Below, one piece after another: positions 39,369-47,470 of a stretch of 64,000 bases of DNA. Position numbers and translations under genes: made by a program. Origin of the DNA: Kluyveromyces lactis (taxonomy: Eukaryota > Ascomycota > Saccharomycetes > Saccharomycetales > Saccharomycetaceae); the NCBI RefSeq assembly GCF_000002515.2, contig NC_006040.1, forward strand, positions 1,054,001 to 1,118,000, given 5' to 3'. Within the stretch, counting starts at the first letter, position 1, and every line of letters begins with the position of its first letter. The notes under the pieces are model-generated. The model was given only the letters and a program-made list of their open reading frames with translations, searched no databases and was not told where the DNA came from.

Positions 39369-40184
39369 TCAATTTCCCAAGACTCTTCCGTTTCCTTGAA
39401 ATGTGGGCTCCGCTGGAGTATCCGTATTATGCAAGGGCAATCTGGATTCTGACCCCAGGTAAACGGAAGTATATTCAAGTGATCTGTCCACTTCAACTTC
39501 CCTATAGTACTTAATACCGAATGGGATCAGATTGATCAATGGATCGACCCATGTTTCAATTTTCTTCAATACAAAGCTTGGTGGAGTAATCTTGGCTACC
39601 CAATTCTCTTTCAACCCCATGAAGTATCCTAATAGTAACCCAATTGCATGACCTGGTAGACTAGAACCAGGCGCCAATAGAGCAGTAACGAATAGTAATG
39701 CTACTGGGAAGTATAATGTTGGGAATGAAAAAGTACTGGTGATCATCACTGAGTTACGAACTCGGGATTCTTTCACAGCAAAGTATCCCAAGAAAGAGAA
39801 GAACCAACCACTTGCACCACCGATCTCGACATTGGGGAATAGCAAAGAACCGATTAAACAGTATGGGATTGCAGTAAATACGGCTAATAGATTCAATATG
39901 ACACCAGTGTAAAGAGTTCCATGGGATTCCTCGAACATCACAATCATAGAGAAAGTCGAGATGACATTGAAGAACAAATGGAAAAATGAGAGATGAGCCA
40001 ACGGGTACAACGAGATTCTGTTCAAATCAAACTTGAATAGTGAATCAGGCTTTAGCAGAAGGTGTTCATTGATAGGGTATACCAGATTGTTCACTAAGAA
40101 CAATGCAGTTAAAAAGATACTGAGTCCTACTGCCAAACCGGATAAAGGTTTCCCGGCTGGAACGAAAAATTGCTTGATATTCAT
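39369..40184 (-). CDS. RBD2: Rhomboid-type membrane protease Rbd2
   Basis: Golgi rhomboid serine protease, orthologue of YPL246C. From the Met at 40184 (MNIKQFFVPAGKPLSGL, aligned with the S. cerevisiae start) the product is 271 residues against 262. Six or more hydrophobic segments. Catalytic Ser in GGASGWFFSFLGYF and catalytic His in PGHAIGLLLGYFMGLKENW; the GxSx motif is intact. The LYPLAHLSFFHLFFNV segment is the expected HxxxN-type helix. The frame stays open to an ATG at 40358, but that extension includes an ATGAG microsatellite and is not family-like. Cytosolic tail ends RLPLHNTDTPAE, as in S. cerevisiae (PLPLHND). Confidence 0.92.
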   Translation of the reverse strand: MNIKQFFVPAGKPLSGLAVGLSIFLTALFLVNNLVYPINEHLLLKPDSLFKFDLNRISLYPLAHLSFFHLFFNVISTFSMIVMFEESHGTLYTGVILNLLAVFTAIPYCLIGSLLFPNVEIGGASGWFFSFLGYFAVKESRVRNSVMITSTFSFPTLYFPVALLFVTALLAPGSSLPGHAIGLLLGYFMGLKENWVAKITPPSFVLKKIETWVDPLINLIPFGIKYYREVEVDRSLEYTSVYLGSESRLPLHNTDTPAEPTFQGNGRVLGN

Positions 40185-40261
40185 CAACTTAGTAATATCA
40201 GGATACCAGTATTTTCCTTGCTGATGAGGACCGGAAGATGCAGCTGTGTGGAATTCCCTGA

Positions 40262-40294
40262 AATGATTGAGATGAGATGAGATGAGATGAGATC
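40262..40294. repeat. ATGAG microsatellite upstream of RBD2
   Basis: About five ATGAG-type 5-bp units in tandem, 80-110 bp upstream of the chosen RBD2 start, so probably 5' UTR or promoter. Confidence 0.8.
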
Positions 40295-40353
40295 TGTTGC
40301 TAAGTTTCAAGTGTCGTTGATATTTTCCATTATCAAAAGGATAAAGTGGTATA

Positions 40354-40363
40354 GTCACGTGAC
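40354..40363. promoter_or_regulatory. Palindromic E-box upstream of RBD2
   Basis: GTCACGTGAC, a perfect palindrome with the Cbf1-type CACGTG core, in the 733-bp gap between RBD2 and the next gene. I see no gene in the rest of this gap (40185-40917). Confidence 0.5.
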
Positions 40364-40917
40364 TTATGACTTCTGCCTTGTGACTGCCAAGATATAGGAA
40401 CTAGGATGCTTGAGTACTAGTTTCTTAAGGAGTATTAAGTTACTAGCTAGGCTAAGCGCACGAGGATTTCTTTTTGCACTAGTCTGTCATTTTATATTCT
40501 CAACTGTGTTATAACATTCCGTTTGGGTATTTCATGATTTAATGTCCAGATCGGTTCATATTTGATAGGATTTAGAAACAGTACATAAACTATCCAAGAA
40601 TCTACCCAGCAATGACAACCCAATGGCCTGAAGGCCATTTGAATTATCATATCAGTAGGTGTAATCAGGACGTAATCATTATTGCAGCTAATCGAAATCT
40701 GTTTGCCTCGATAACTGACACTTCTGAAATTTTGCCCATCGCTGCCTTTAAGTCCGAACATGCAAAGCTTTAAAAGTTGATAAGTTCCTCATCAAATACT
40801 TGCCAGTTTTACTTCTACAAGTATGATATTCCGTTGCTATTGTGTCTCAATGCACTAATTAAGAACGCTGCTATTATTGGCGTTTGAAAGTGAAGTACCT
40901 CGTATATCTCCAGCTGA

Positions 40918-42234
40918 ATGCGTCGAGCAATGTCAAGAGTTGCAAAGAAAAGTTCAAGAGTTATGCCGCAATCACAAACTGTTCAGCGAATCTCAGGGTC
41001 CAAGGCCATCGATAATCTTTCAAAGATTCAGTTATCAGATGAGCAGGTACAATTGAAGGCCGGTGTGTTTGATTTCATCAAGAAGAAGTTGTTTAATTAC
41101 GATGGAAAACCTTCAATGTACGTTATCGAAGGTGATGCAGGTACAGGGAAATCAGTAATTTTGAACGCGTTGTTCAATGATTTGCAGAAACAATCCATGC
41201 ACGGGTCTGCCAATGACATTTTGAAAGGTACCCATAACTACTTGGTGGTGAACCACCCCGAAATGTTGAAATTATACCATCAGATTAGTAGATCTTTCCC
41301 ATATATTAAAAAATCGTCATTGGAAAGACCCACTTCTGTAATAAACAGTTTGAACAAGACCAATTCACAATGCGACGTGATTATTGTGGATGAAGCACAT
41401 TTGTTAGCTACCTCTAAGGATGCATTCAAAAAGTTCTACGGGGATAATCATTTAAAAGATTTGATGGAACTGTCTAAAGTGTTGATTGTAGTGTTTGATG
41501 CTAAACAATCTTTAAGAATGGGGTCGTATTGGGACGATGAACGGGGCAATGGCTCAAATTTGCAGTCGTTTTACGACTCATTGCCTGTTGAGAATAGGAA
41601 ATGGTATACGCTGAAACAACAGTTTAGAGTTGTAGCGAATAAAGACACCTTAGATTGGATCCAAGCTATTAGTACTGAGGGTAAGATCTTACCTTTCCCC
41701 AAATCAGTCCAATCTGGTCAATCCAAATTCGATTTCAAGATTTGGGATGATTGTGGTGCCATGTACACCGCATTGCGAGAGAAGAACGATGAGAATGGTC
41801 AATGTAGAATGTTAGCCACTTATGATTTCCCATATAGGTTGGATGGGAAGGATTACTTCGTCCAATGTGGTGATAACTTTAGAGTACGTTGGGATAGGTA
41901 CACTCCAAGAGCTCTTTTGCCGTGGTCTGAGAGGGAAGATACTTTTGAAGAAGTTGGATCCGTGTATACAATTCAAGGTTTCGATTTGAACTGGGCAGGT
42001 GTCATCCTTGGACGTAGTGTTGGATACGATGCCAAGACCGATTCCATCAAGTTGAAACCCGAGTTCTACGACGATCATGCCGGCTTCACTAAGAAGAAGA
42101 ACATCAAAGACGTCGAGAAAGTCAAGGCAAAGATTATTATGAATAGTATAAACGTCCTACTGACTCGTGGTGTGAAGGGTCTATATATCTATGCATGGGA
42201 TCCAGAGTTAAGAGAAAGGCTGAATCGTATATAA
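40918..42234 (+). CDS. DUF2075/Schlafen-type helicase-like ATPase, YPL245W orthologue by position
   Basis: 438-residue P-loop protein of unknown function. Walker A is EGDAGTGKS (71-79) and Walker B VIIVDEAHLL (154-163). Further family segments are NYLVVNHPEMLKLY, VVFDAKQSLRMGSYWDDE, LKQQFRV, RMLATYDFPYRLDGKDYFV, VGSVYTIQGFDLNWAGVILG and INVLLTRGVKGLYIYAWDPELRE. These are the motifs of DUF2075 (Schlafen group-3 helicase-like) proteins, otherwise common in bacteria. The first 31 residues are Arg/Lys/Ser-rich with no acidic residue, like a mitochondrial presequence. Position and orientation between RBD2 and HUT1 equal those of S. cerevisiae YPL245W (454 residues), so I infer orthology. Confidence 0.88.
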   Translation: MRRAMSRVAKKSSRVMPQSQTVQRISGSKAIDNLSKIQLSDEQVQLKAGVFDFIKKKLFNYDGKPSMYVIEGDAGTGKSVILNALFNDLQKQSMHGSANDILKGTHNYLVVNHPEMLKLYHQISRSFPYIKKSSLERPTSVINSLNKTNSQCDVIIVDEAHLLATSKDAFKKFYGDNHLKDLMELSKVLIVVFDAKQSLRMGSYWDDERGNGSNLQSFYDSLPVENRKWYTLKQQFRVVANKDTLDWIQAISTEGKILPFPKSVQSGQSKFDFKIWDDCGAMYTALREKNDENGQCRMLATYDFPYRLDGKDYFVQCGDNFRVRWDRYTPRALLPWSEREDTFEEVGSVYTIQGFDLNWAGVILGRSVGYDAKTDSIKLKPEFYDDHAGFTKKKNIKDVEKVKAKIIMNSINVLLTRGVKGLYIYAWDPELRERLNRI

Positions 42235-42274
42235 TAGTCAGGTAGAAAGTAATTTTATACACAACGTTATCCAC

Positions 42275-43303
42275 TCAAGACTGTTTTACCTTTTCTTCAT
42301 TAATAATATTTCCTTCTTTTGCTTTATTCTTCTTTCCCATAGACTCACATACCACACCGGTGAACACTATCACAATTCCTACCCATTGCCACAGTGTGAC
42401 TTGGTGTCCGTAGACGATTATGCTTAAGATCATAGAAAACATCTTTCTAGTCACGGTGACCATTACTAACACCAACGATCCGTACTGTTCCAAAGTGTAG
42501 AAGATAAAGCATTGACCGATTGCGCCGCAACAGGCGTATGCCAGAAGATAACGACTAATTTCTGGATCCGCATGTAACATCTTCAAACCTTTTGCCAATT
42601 GTTGTCTATCAACTAGAACCATATATATTACGTTCCATACAATTAGGAAGAAGTTTAATGCAAACATGAGATGAGCACCAGTGATCTTATAAGTGGCCTT
42701 CTGGAATAGCTTATCCTGTTTAGCGTTGGTTAATCCATCAAGGAAAAGACTGCTACCCAGCAGCACAAAACCAATCAACGAAGAAGATGAAGAACTCTCA
42801 GAAACGTCATTCTCAGTCATAGAAGGTTTATGTCCATCCAAAGTGAATATTGTTATCCCAACCGTTACCAACAGTACCACTAATTTCTTACTTCTTGGAA
42901 TTGGTGTACGGTACACAATCAAATGGACCATCAGCACCGGTAAAAGTTTGCATGACTTTGCCAACATATAAGTCAAGAAATCCACATAGCTTAACGAGTA
43001 AGCAGCTAACGGAGCAGAAATTGCCTGGGATAATGAAATAATCGCCATATCCCTTGTATGACTGGTCCAAAATTTCGATAGAGAAAGCACAGGTTTCTGC
43101 CATTTTATATAGATTAACCCACAAATCATAGCAATTGTTGCCTGTACCAATGCGACTATGTATGGTACTTGAAACGTACAGCCAGAGTTCGGCCATACTC
43201 TAGTGTTCAAAGGCTCTTGCAATAAACCCCATGTCAAAAACGAACAGTAGATTCCTCCTACCGCGAAAACATGTTTCAATATATGACGTCCCATTACCAA
43301 CAA
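42275..43303 (-). CDS. HUT1: Hut1, ER UDP-galactose/nucleotide-sugar transporter
   Basis: Multi-span nucleotide-sugar transporter of the SLC35B1 family in the ER; 342 residues (339 in S. cerevisiae, YPL244C). About ten hydrophobic segments. Family motifs: FLTWGLLQEPLNTRVWPNS, SYVDFLTYMLAKSCKLLPVLMVHLIVYR, SLFLDGLTNAKQDKLF, GAIGQCFIFYTLEQYGSLVLVMVTVTRKMFSM. The C-terminus ends in a Lys-rich tail (MGKKNKAKEGN, EEKVKQS) near an ER-retention position. Start may be Met4 (43294). The stop codons of this gene and the convergent upstream gene are only 40 bp apart. Confidence 0.95.
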   Translation of the reverse strand: MLVMGRHILKHVFAVGGIYCSFLTWGLLQEPLNTRVWPNSGCTFQVPYIVALVQATIAMICGLIYIKWQKPVLSLSKFWTSHTRDMAIISLSQAISAPLAAYSLSYVDFLTYMLAKSCKLLPVLMVHLIVYRTPIPRSKKLVVLLVTVGITIFTLDGHKPSMTENDVSESSSSSSLIGFVLLGSSLFLDGLTNAKQDKLFQKATYKITGAHLMFALNFFLIVWNVIYMVLVDRQQLAKGLKMLHADPEISRYLLAYACCGAIGQCFIFYTLEQYGSLVLVMVTVTRKMFSMILSIIVYGHQVTLWQWVGIVIVFTGVVCESMGKKNKAKEGNIINEEKVKQS

Positions 43304-43783
43304 TGTAACACCTTATAAGCTTGCCAGATACGTTTGTTGGGAACGAACTTGCTCTTTTTACCAGATATATCTCTTGTTTGACACCTTTTGTTATTTCAAG
43401 TAGAAATGATTCAAGATCGTTTCTATCACAGTGACAAATTTCAAACGGATATTGAACAGGGAAATCTGCCTCGAATTGTGTCTTAACACGGCTTATAAGA
43501 TAAATAGTAAGCAGCAGTATCTGATATGGAAAGTCAGGTACCAATTGAGCAAGCGATGCATATACTGTTCTCTATTTTGTTCAGATCTGGCAACGATTTC
43601 CTCATCTTTCACCATAGTTAAGCTGGAAAAATTTTTTTATTTGAAATTCGTAATCGATCTAAAGCTACTTTGAATAATGTTGAACCATGACTATTTGAGG
43701 TCTCCACCAAGTTTAAAGGGTGTATTGGTTGACTTATTCCTTTCACAAGACTTCATCAATTGACTTTAAGCTATTAAGGAACA
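43304..43783. promoter_or_regulatory. HUT1/SRP68 divergent promoter
   Basis: 480 bp between divergent starts, with a GAAAAATTTTTTTA tract at 43625-43638 resembling an RRPE-type A/T element. No gene supported; short overlapping frames are not family-like. Confidence 0.45.
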
Positions 43784-45538
43784 ATGGTATACTCTCCTTT
43801 GGGTGTTACCTATGGGTTCAGATCCAATTTATTGTTAGAATCTTTTGCAGATTACCATAAATATCATAAAAAGGTTAACCATAAGTTACAACAATTGAGA
43901 GGCCGTTTAAAGTTGATTTCCAAGGATTCTAAGAACTATAAGGGCCAGGAGAAACTTGATAAGATTACGCATGAGGATTACAGTAAGAATCGGTTGTATG
44001 GATTCTTAATGCTTTTGTTAGCAGAAAGAGATGTGGCTTACGTAGAAAGTATCAAGGCCACAGGTAGAAGCAGGGGCCACTTGAGGAGTCTTGAATTGAA
44101 ACTCATGCGTACCAGGATAAAGAAGGCCAATAGGTACTGTGACAGACTTATTTCATTGTCTCAAGGTGAGGACAAGTGGCAGATCCAAGCAGAAATAATG
44201 ATATATGAAAAGTTAATCCGGACCGAATATGAGCTGTACGGTAAGAAACAGGTCAAATTCTCCGATGCAGAGAAGATTTCTACCCATCTAGCATTAGCAC
44301 TAGCTGCGGTCAACTTTTTAGTTGATTCAAAGCTATTGAAGGAAGGCGTGGCCGATGCAGTGAAGAGCAAGTACCTGTACATTTTCAAAGAGAAGGCCAA
44401 TGCCTTTTCTGTCAGAGATCAACAAACCTATATTTCAAGAGTCATACAGGCTAACCCGGAAGACCAACTTTTGCAATTGTTACAATCTCATGGGTTCTCT
44501 TTCTCGGTTCCCGAAACTGACGCTTCAAAGAGTCAATCCCGTGAGATTTCATGGAGATCATATTCCGCAACGATAGAAGACAGTAAAGTGTTTGAAGTGT
44601 ACAGTGAATTGGCTGAATTGCACAACTCCAGCAAGCTTTCCAATTTGAACGATAAACTATTTAAGTGGAACAGAGCCATTGATTTACAAAAAGAATATAT
44701 GACGACATGCTCTGAAGATGATACTGACGAAAACAATCAAATTCTCTTGACTTATCTACAATACAATGCCATGGTAACCGGTGTAGAAAGAGACAGCAGC
44801 TTGTTCGAGAGTCTTTTGAAGCAATGGGAAAGATTTGACAATAAGTCTTTTACGAGCAAGTTAAACAAGTACAAAGAAGTGGACCATATTATCAAGAACT
44901 TAAAGAGTTTGTTAAGTCAGATTATGGATCTACCGGGTGTTTACTCAGACAGCGACCTAACAAACCAAGTGTTCCTCTTGAAGACTTACTATGAAACTTG
45001 TTTCACTTCCAAACTGCTAGCAAACATATATCAATCGAAGAAGAAATACGTGGAATCACTCGCCCTATATGTCGACTGCTTACAAAGAATTGAAAACGCC
45101 GAAGAATCCCTGATAAACTGGGATGAAATCTATCTACCATCCCAGCTACTCTCGAAGGGGAAGATCACAGACTTGAAGAAATACATCACTACCGGATGGA
45201 GATCTGTTGTTGCCCTGGCAGAGCACAAGAAATCTATGGAAAAGAACAAGAAAACCCGTCAATTCGAACCATCTCTAGTCGAGATTTTGGAAAGCAAAGT
45301 GAGACCAAGTGACGTATCCTTGGATAACTTGTACCCACTCGCACCAAGACTTCTTCCAATTCCTCCAAAACCTTTCCTCTACGACTTGGCTTACAACTAC
45401 TTCAACATACCAGATTCTACCTCTGTTACAGAAGAGTCGGTATCTTCAACTACTGCTGAGGCAAACCAAGACGATGAACCCGTCAAGGAATCGAAAGCAC
45501 CATCCAAGAAAGGTTTATTCGGTCTTTTCAGAGGTTAA
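43784..45538 (+). CDS. SRP68: Signal recognition particle subunit Srp68
   Basis: RNA-binding subunit of the cytosolic SRP that targets ribosomes to the ER. 584 residues (599 in S. cerevisiae, YPL243W). The N-terminal RNA-binding domain is recognisable: GVTYGFRSNLLLESFADYHKYHKKVNHKLQQLR, then DYSKNRLYGFLMLLLAERDVAYVESIK at about 65-95. The C-terminal part LAPRLLPIPPKPFLYDLAYNYFNIP is the Srp72-contacting end, followed by a Lys-rich tail KKGLFGLFRG. Next to HUT1 as in S. cerevisiae. Confidence 0.95.
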   Translation: MVYSPLGVTYGFRSNLLLESFADYHKYHKKVNHKLQQLRGRLKLISKDSKNYKGQEKLDKITHEDYSKNRLYGFLMLLLAERDVAYVESIKATGRSRGHLRSLELKLMRTRIKKANRYCDRLISLSQGEDKWQIQAEIMIYEKLIRTEYELYGKKQVKFSDAEKISTHLALALAAVNFLVDSKLLKEGVADAVKSKYLYIFKEKANAFSVRDQQTYISRVIQANPEDQLLQLLQSHGFSFSVPETDASKSQSREISWRSYSATIEDSKVFEVYSELAELHNSSKLSNLNDKLFKWNRAIDLQKEYMTTCSEDDTDENNQILLTYLQYNAMVTGVERDSSLFESLLKQWERFDNKSFTSKLNKYKEVDHIIKNLKSLLSQIMDLPGVYSDSDLTNQVFLLKTYYETCFTSKLLANIYQSKKKYVESLALYVDCLQRIENAEESLINWDEIYLPSQLLSKGKITDLKKYITTGWRSVVALAEHKKSMEKNKKTRQFEPSLVEILESKVRPSDVSLDNLYPLAPRLLPIPPKPFLYDLAYNYFNIPDSTSVTEESVSSTTAEANQDDEPVKESKAPSKKGLFGLFRG

Positions 45539-45660
45539 TTATACCACAACTCCCATCCAAGACGATTATAGTCAACATAGTTAGTATTTTTGTAAAATAT
45601 ATACCGTCCCAACATCAAGATAAGATAGCTTGGAGATAATTACCGAAGGGAGCCTAGTTC

Positions 45661-45915
45661 ATGACATCGGTTCAGAACTGGAGCAACAACAGTAACGCTG
45701 ATGGAGGAGGAGGTAACCAAAAGTGAGTTTTATTCATGGTATCTTCCTTCATTTAATCGTGCTTATAATGAACTTTTCATGAGGAAAGACTTCAGAAATT
45801 GAAACTTTATCTATATAACATTCACCCTAAAAAGATGGAAGAAATACAGGTTACTCAGGCAATAGAGCCAGGCAATAAATCGTATATTAGAGCTTTATCA
45901 GTGGTGTTTAATTAA
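45661..45915 (+). other. Possible small spliced ORF between SRP68 and the RING-CH gene
   Basis: ATG at 45661 opens a frame MTSVQNWSNNSNADGGGG. Donor GTGAGT at 45723 and an AAG acceptor at 45787-45788 would join it in frame to LQKLKLYLYNIHPKKMEEIQ and a further 21 residues, ending with TAA at 45915: 62 residues in all. The second part has natural-looking composition, but donor and acceptor are not the usual GTATGT/CAG and no TACTAAC is present. I know no homologue. The remainder of the 412-bp gap shows nothing else. Confidence 0.25.
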
Positions 45916-45950
45916 GGACAACATTTACTCTTATCCTAGGCAGTTTTAGG

Positions 45951-47315
45951 ATGACACTCCGAAGTTGTATTGATGATCTATTTCACAAGCAGTACGTTTG
46001 TTGGGTGTGTTTAGATACGGAGTGTGAGAACGACGACTGGATCGTACACCAATGCGGTTGTAACTTACAGGTACACAGAAAATGTCTAATAGGATGGATA
46101 TTCGATCTAAATAAGTCGAAGCTAGGGAGTTACTATACTTATGATACATACAAGATTAATTCATCACAGGAAATATCTCGAAGACTATGCTACCTCATTG
46201 ATAGCCATAGGGACATGGGGAGAGTAATTGGGTTTGCTGAAACTGTGCAGGAGATACCGTTAGTGGGTCAAACATGGGCCAGTTTTATTTGTGTTGGTGA
46301 TCTTTTGATCAGGGCCCTAGCCCATCTAAATGCTCCAGATACTTCTTTCTCGTATGACGAACTATGGAGAGGACTTCCAGAAGACATACCACCATGCCCA
46401 CAATGTAAACAAAAGATGTTAAAAAATACATCAGCGTTACAGTACAGATCACCGGCTTGGCCCTTGAGATTGTTTTCCTTTTGTCGAAAAGTAACAAGAT
46501 ATTCTGCTACTGTACTTACTTTACACAGTTATGTCTTCAATCCGGTGAAGTGTCTATTCAAAGTTGGGCTTTGGCAACTACGCACTCTGTTTTCAGAAGA
46601 ACTGCTAAGAAAGATTCTAAATATATCCAATACTAAAGCGTTAGATGTGTATGCAGAAACTTTAAAGGGCATGCTTTCAATCTCGACCGAAAAACAGCTT
46701 CAAATTATCGGATTCCCTCTATACCTTTTCACTTTTAAAGCTAATGGTACAATACCTCTATTGTTGCGAATAGTGTTCCCATATTTCTTCCTCAAGAACT
46801 GCGGAACTCATAAACTCCTGGGTGATTCCATAAAGCTTCACGGTATGCTAATCGGAGTTTATAATCTCTTGATTAGACCAGCATTAAATCAGATTTACGG
46901 CAATTGGATACAAAAATATAATCCATATTTCCTATCAACGCAGGTGGCTCAAAAGAGTGTCACCAAACCCACTGTTTTCAATCTATTCCAAGAAGGTCTT
47001 GAATATTCAGATGTTATAATAAAACCGCAGTGGTACGATGCCCTCCTTGCTGCACTAGCTTGGCCATTTTTGTGTAAATATTTGGGCCGAAAGCTTTTTA
47101 TTGCATTCCCCAGGATAAACTCAATGCTATTGAACAGGTATCCTTACGCGTCACCAGATGATTGTGAGATGGCACACAGCTTAATTTGCAGTTTTGCCTT
47201 GTACGTCGGATACGAATTTGCAAAAGCAGGGATGACTTACCTCAGACTGAAGGAATTAAAAGAGATCCAAAGAATTGTAGAAGTTTCACCAACTCCTGAA
47301 ACTGCTGTTGAGTGA
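45951..47315 (+). CDS. RING-CH-like membrane protein, YMR187C orthologue by position
   Basis: 454 residues. The N-terminus holds a RING-CH-like zinc ligand set: CWVC (17-20), CGC and VHRKCLIGW at about 36-49, with a far CPQC pair near 148-151, giving C4HC3-type ligands with a long insert. This recalls the mitochondrial E3 ligase MARCH5 (CWVC, WV.PC.C, VH..CL..W, CPQC). The C-terminal half has several hydrophobic segments (IIGFPLYLFTF, IPLLLRIVFPYFFL, LLAALAWPFL), so membrane insertion is likely. In the interleaved order this gene occupies the place and orientation of S. cerevisiae YMR187C (431 residues, uncharacterised). Ligase activity is inferred, not shown. Confidence 0.82.
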   Translation: MTLRSCIDDLFHKQYVCWVCLDTECENDDWIVHQCGCNLQVHRKCLIGWIFDLNKSKLGSYYTYDTYKINSSQEISRRLCYLIDSHRDMGRVIGFAETVQEIPLVGQTWASFICVGDLLIRALAHLNAPDTSFSYDELWRGLPEDIPPCPQCKQKMLKNTSALQYRSPAWPLRLFSFCRKVTRYSATVLTLHSYVFNPVKCLFKVGLWQLRTLFSEELLRKILNISNTKALDVYAETLKGMLSISTEKQLQIIGFPLYLFTFKANGTIPLLLRIVFPYFFLKNCGTHKLLGDSIKLHGMLIGVYNLLIRPALNQIYGNWIQKYNPYFLSTQVAQKSVTKPTVFNLFQEGLEYSDVIIKPQWYDALLAALAWPFLCKYLGRKLFIAFPRINSMLLNRYPYASPDDCEMAHSLICSFALYVGYEFAKAGMTYLRLKELKEIQRIVEVSPTPETAVE

Positions 47316-47470
47316 TAGTTGAATTGTGTATTTTTAAGTAATATGATGTAACGAAAGTTAATAATAATGAAGTAATTTTAATTGTCTTGATGATTAAGCT
47401 TTGGCACAATAAACTAATTATAATGTTCTCAGAAATAGATAATTACAAAAGTTCTAACATTGAATATTAT

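Noticed and set aside
40185-40358. N-terminal extension of RBD2 to the ATG at 40358
   Set aside because: It includes the ATGAG microsatellite, is not found in the family, and the Met at 40184 aligns with the S. cerevisiae start.
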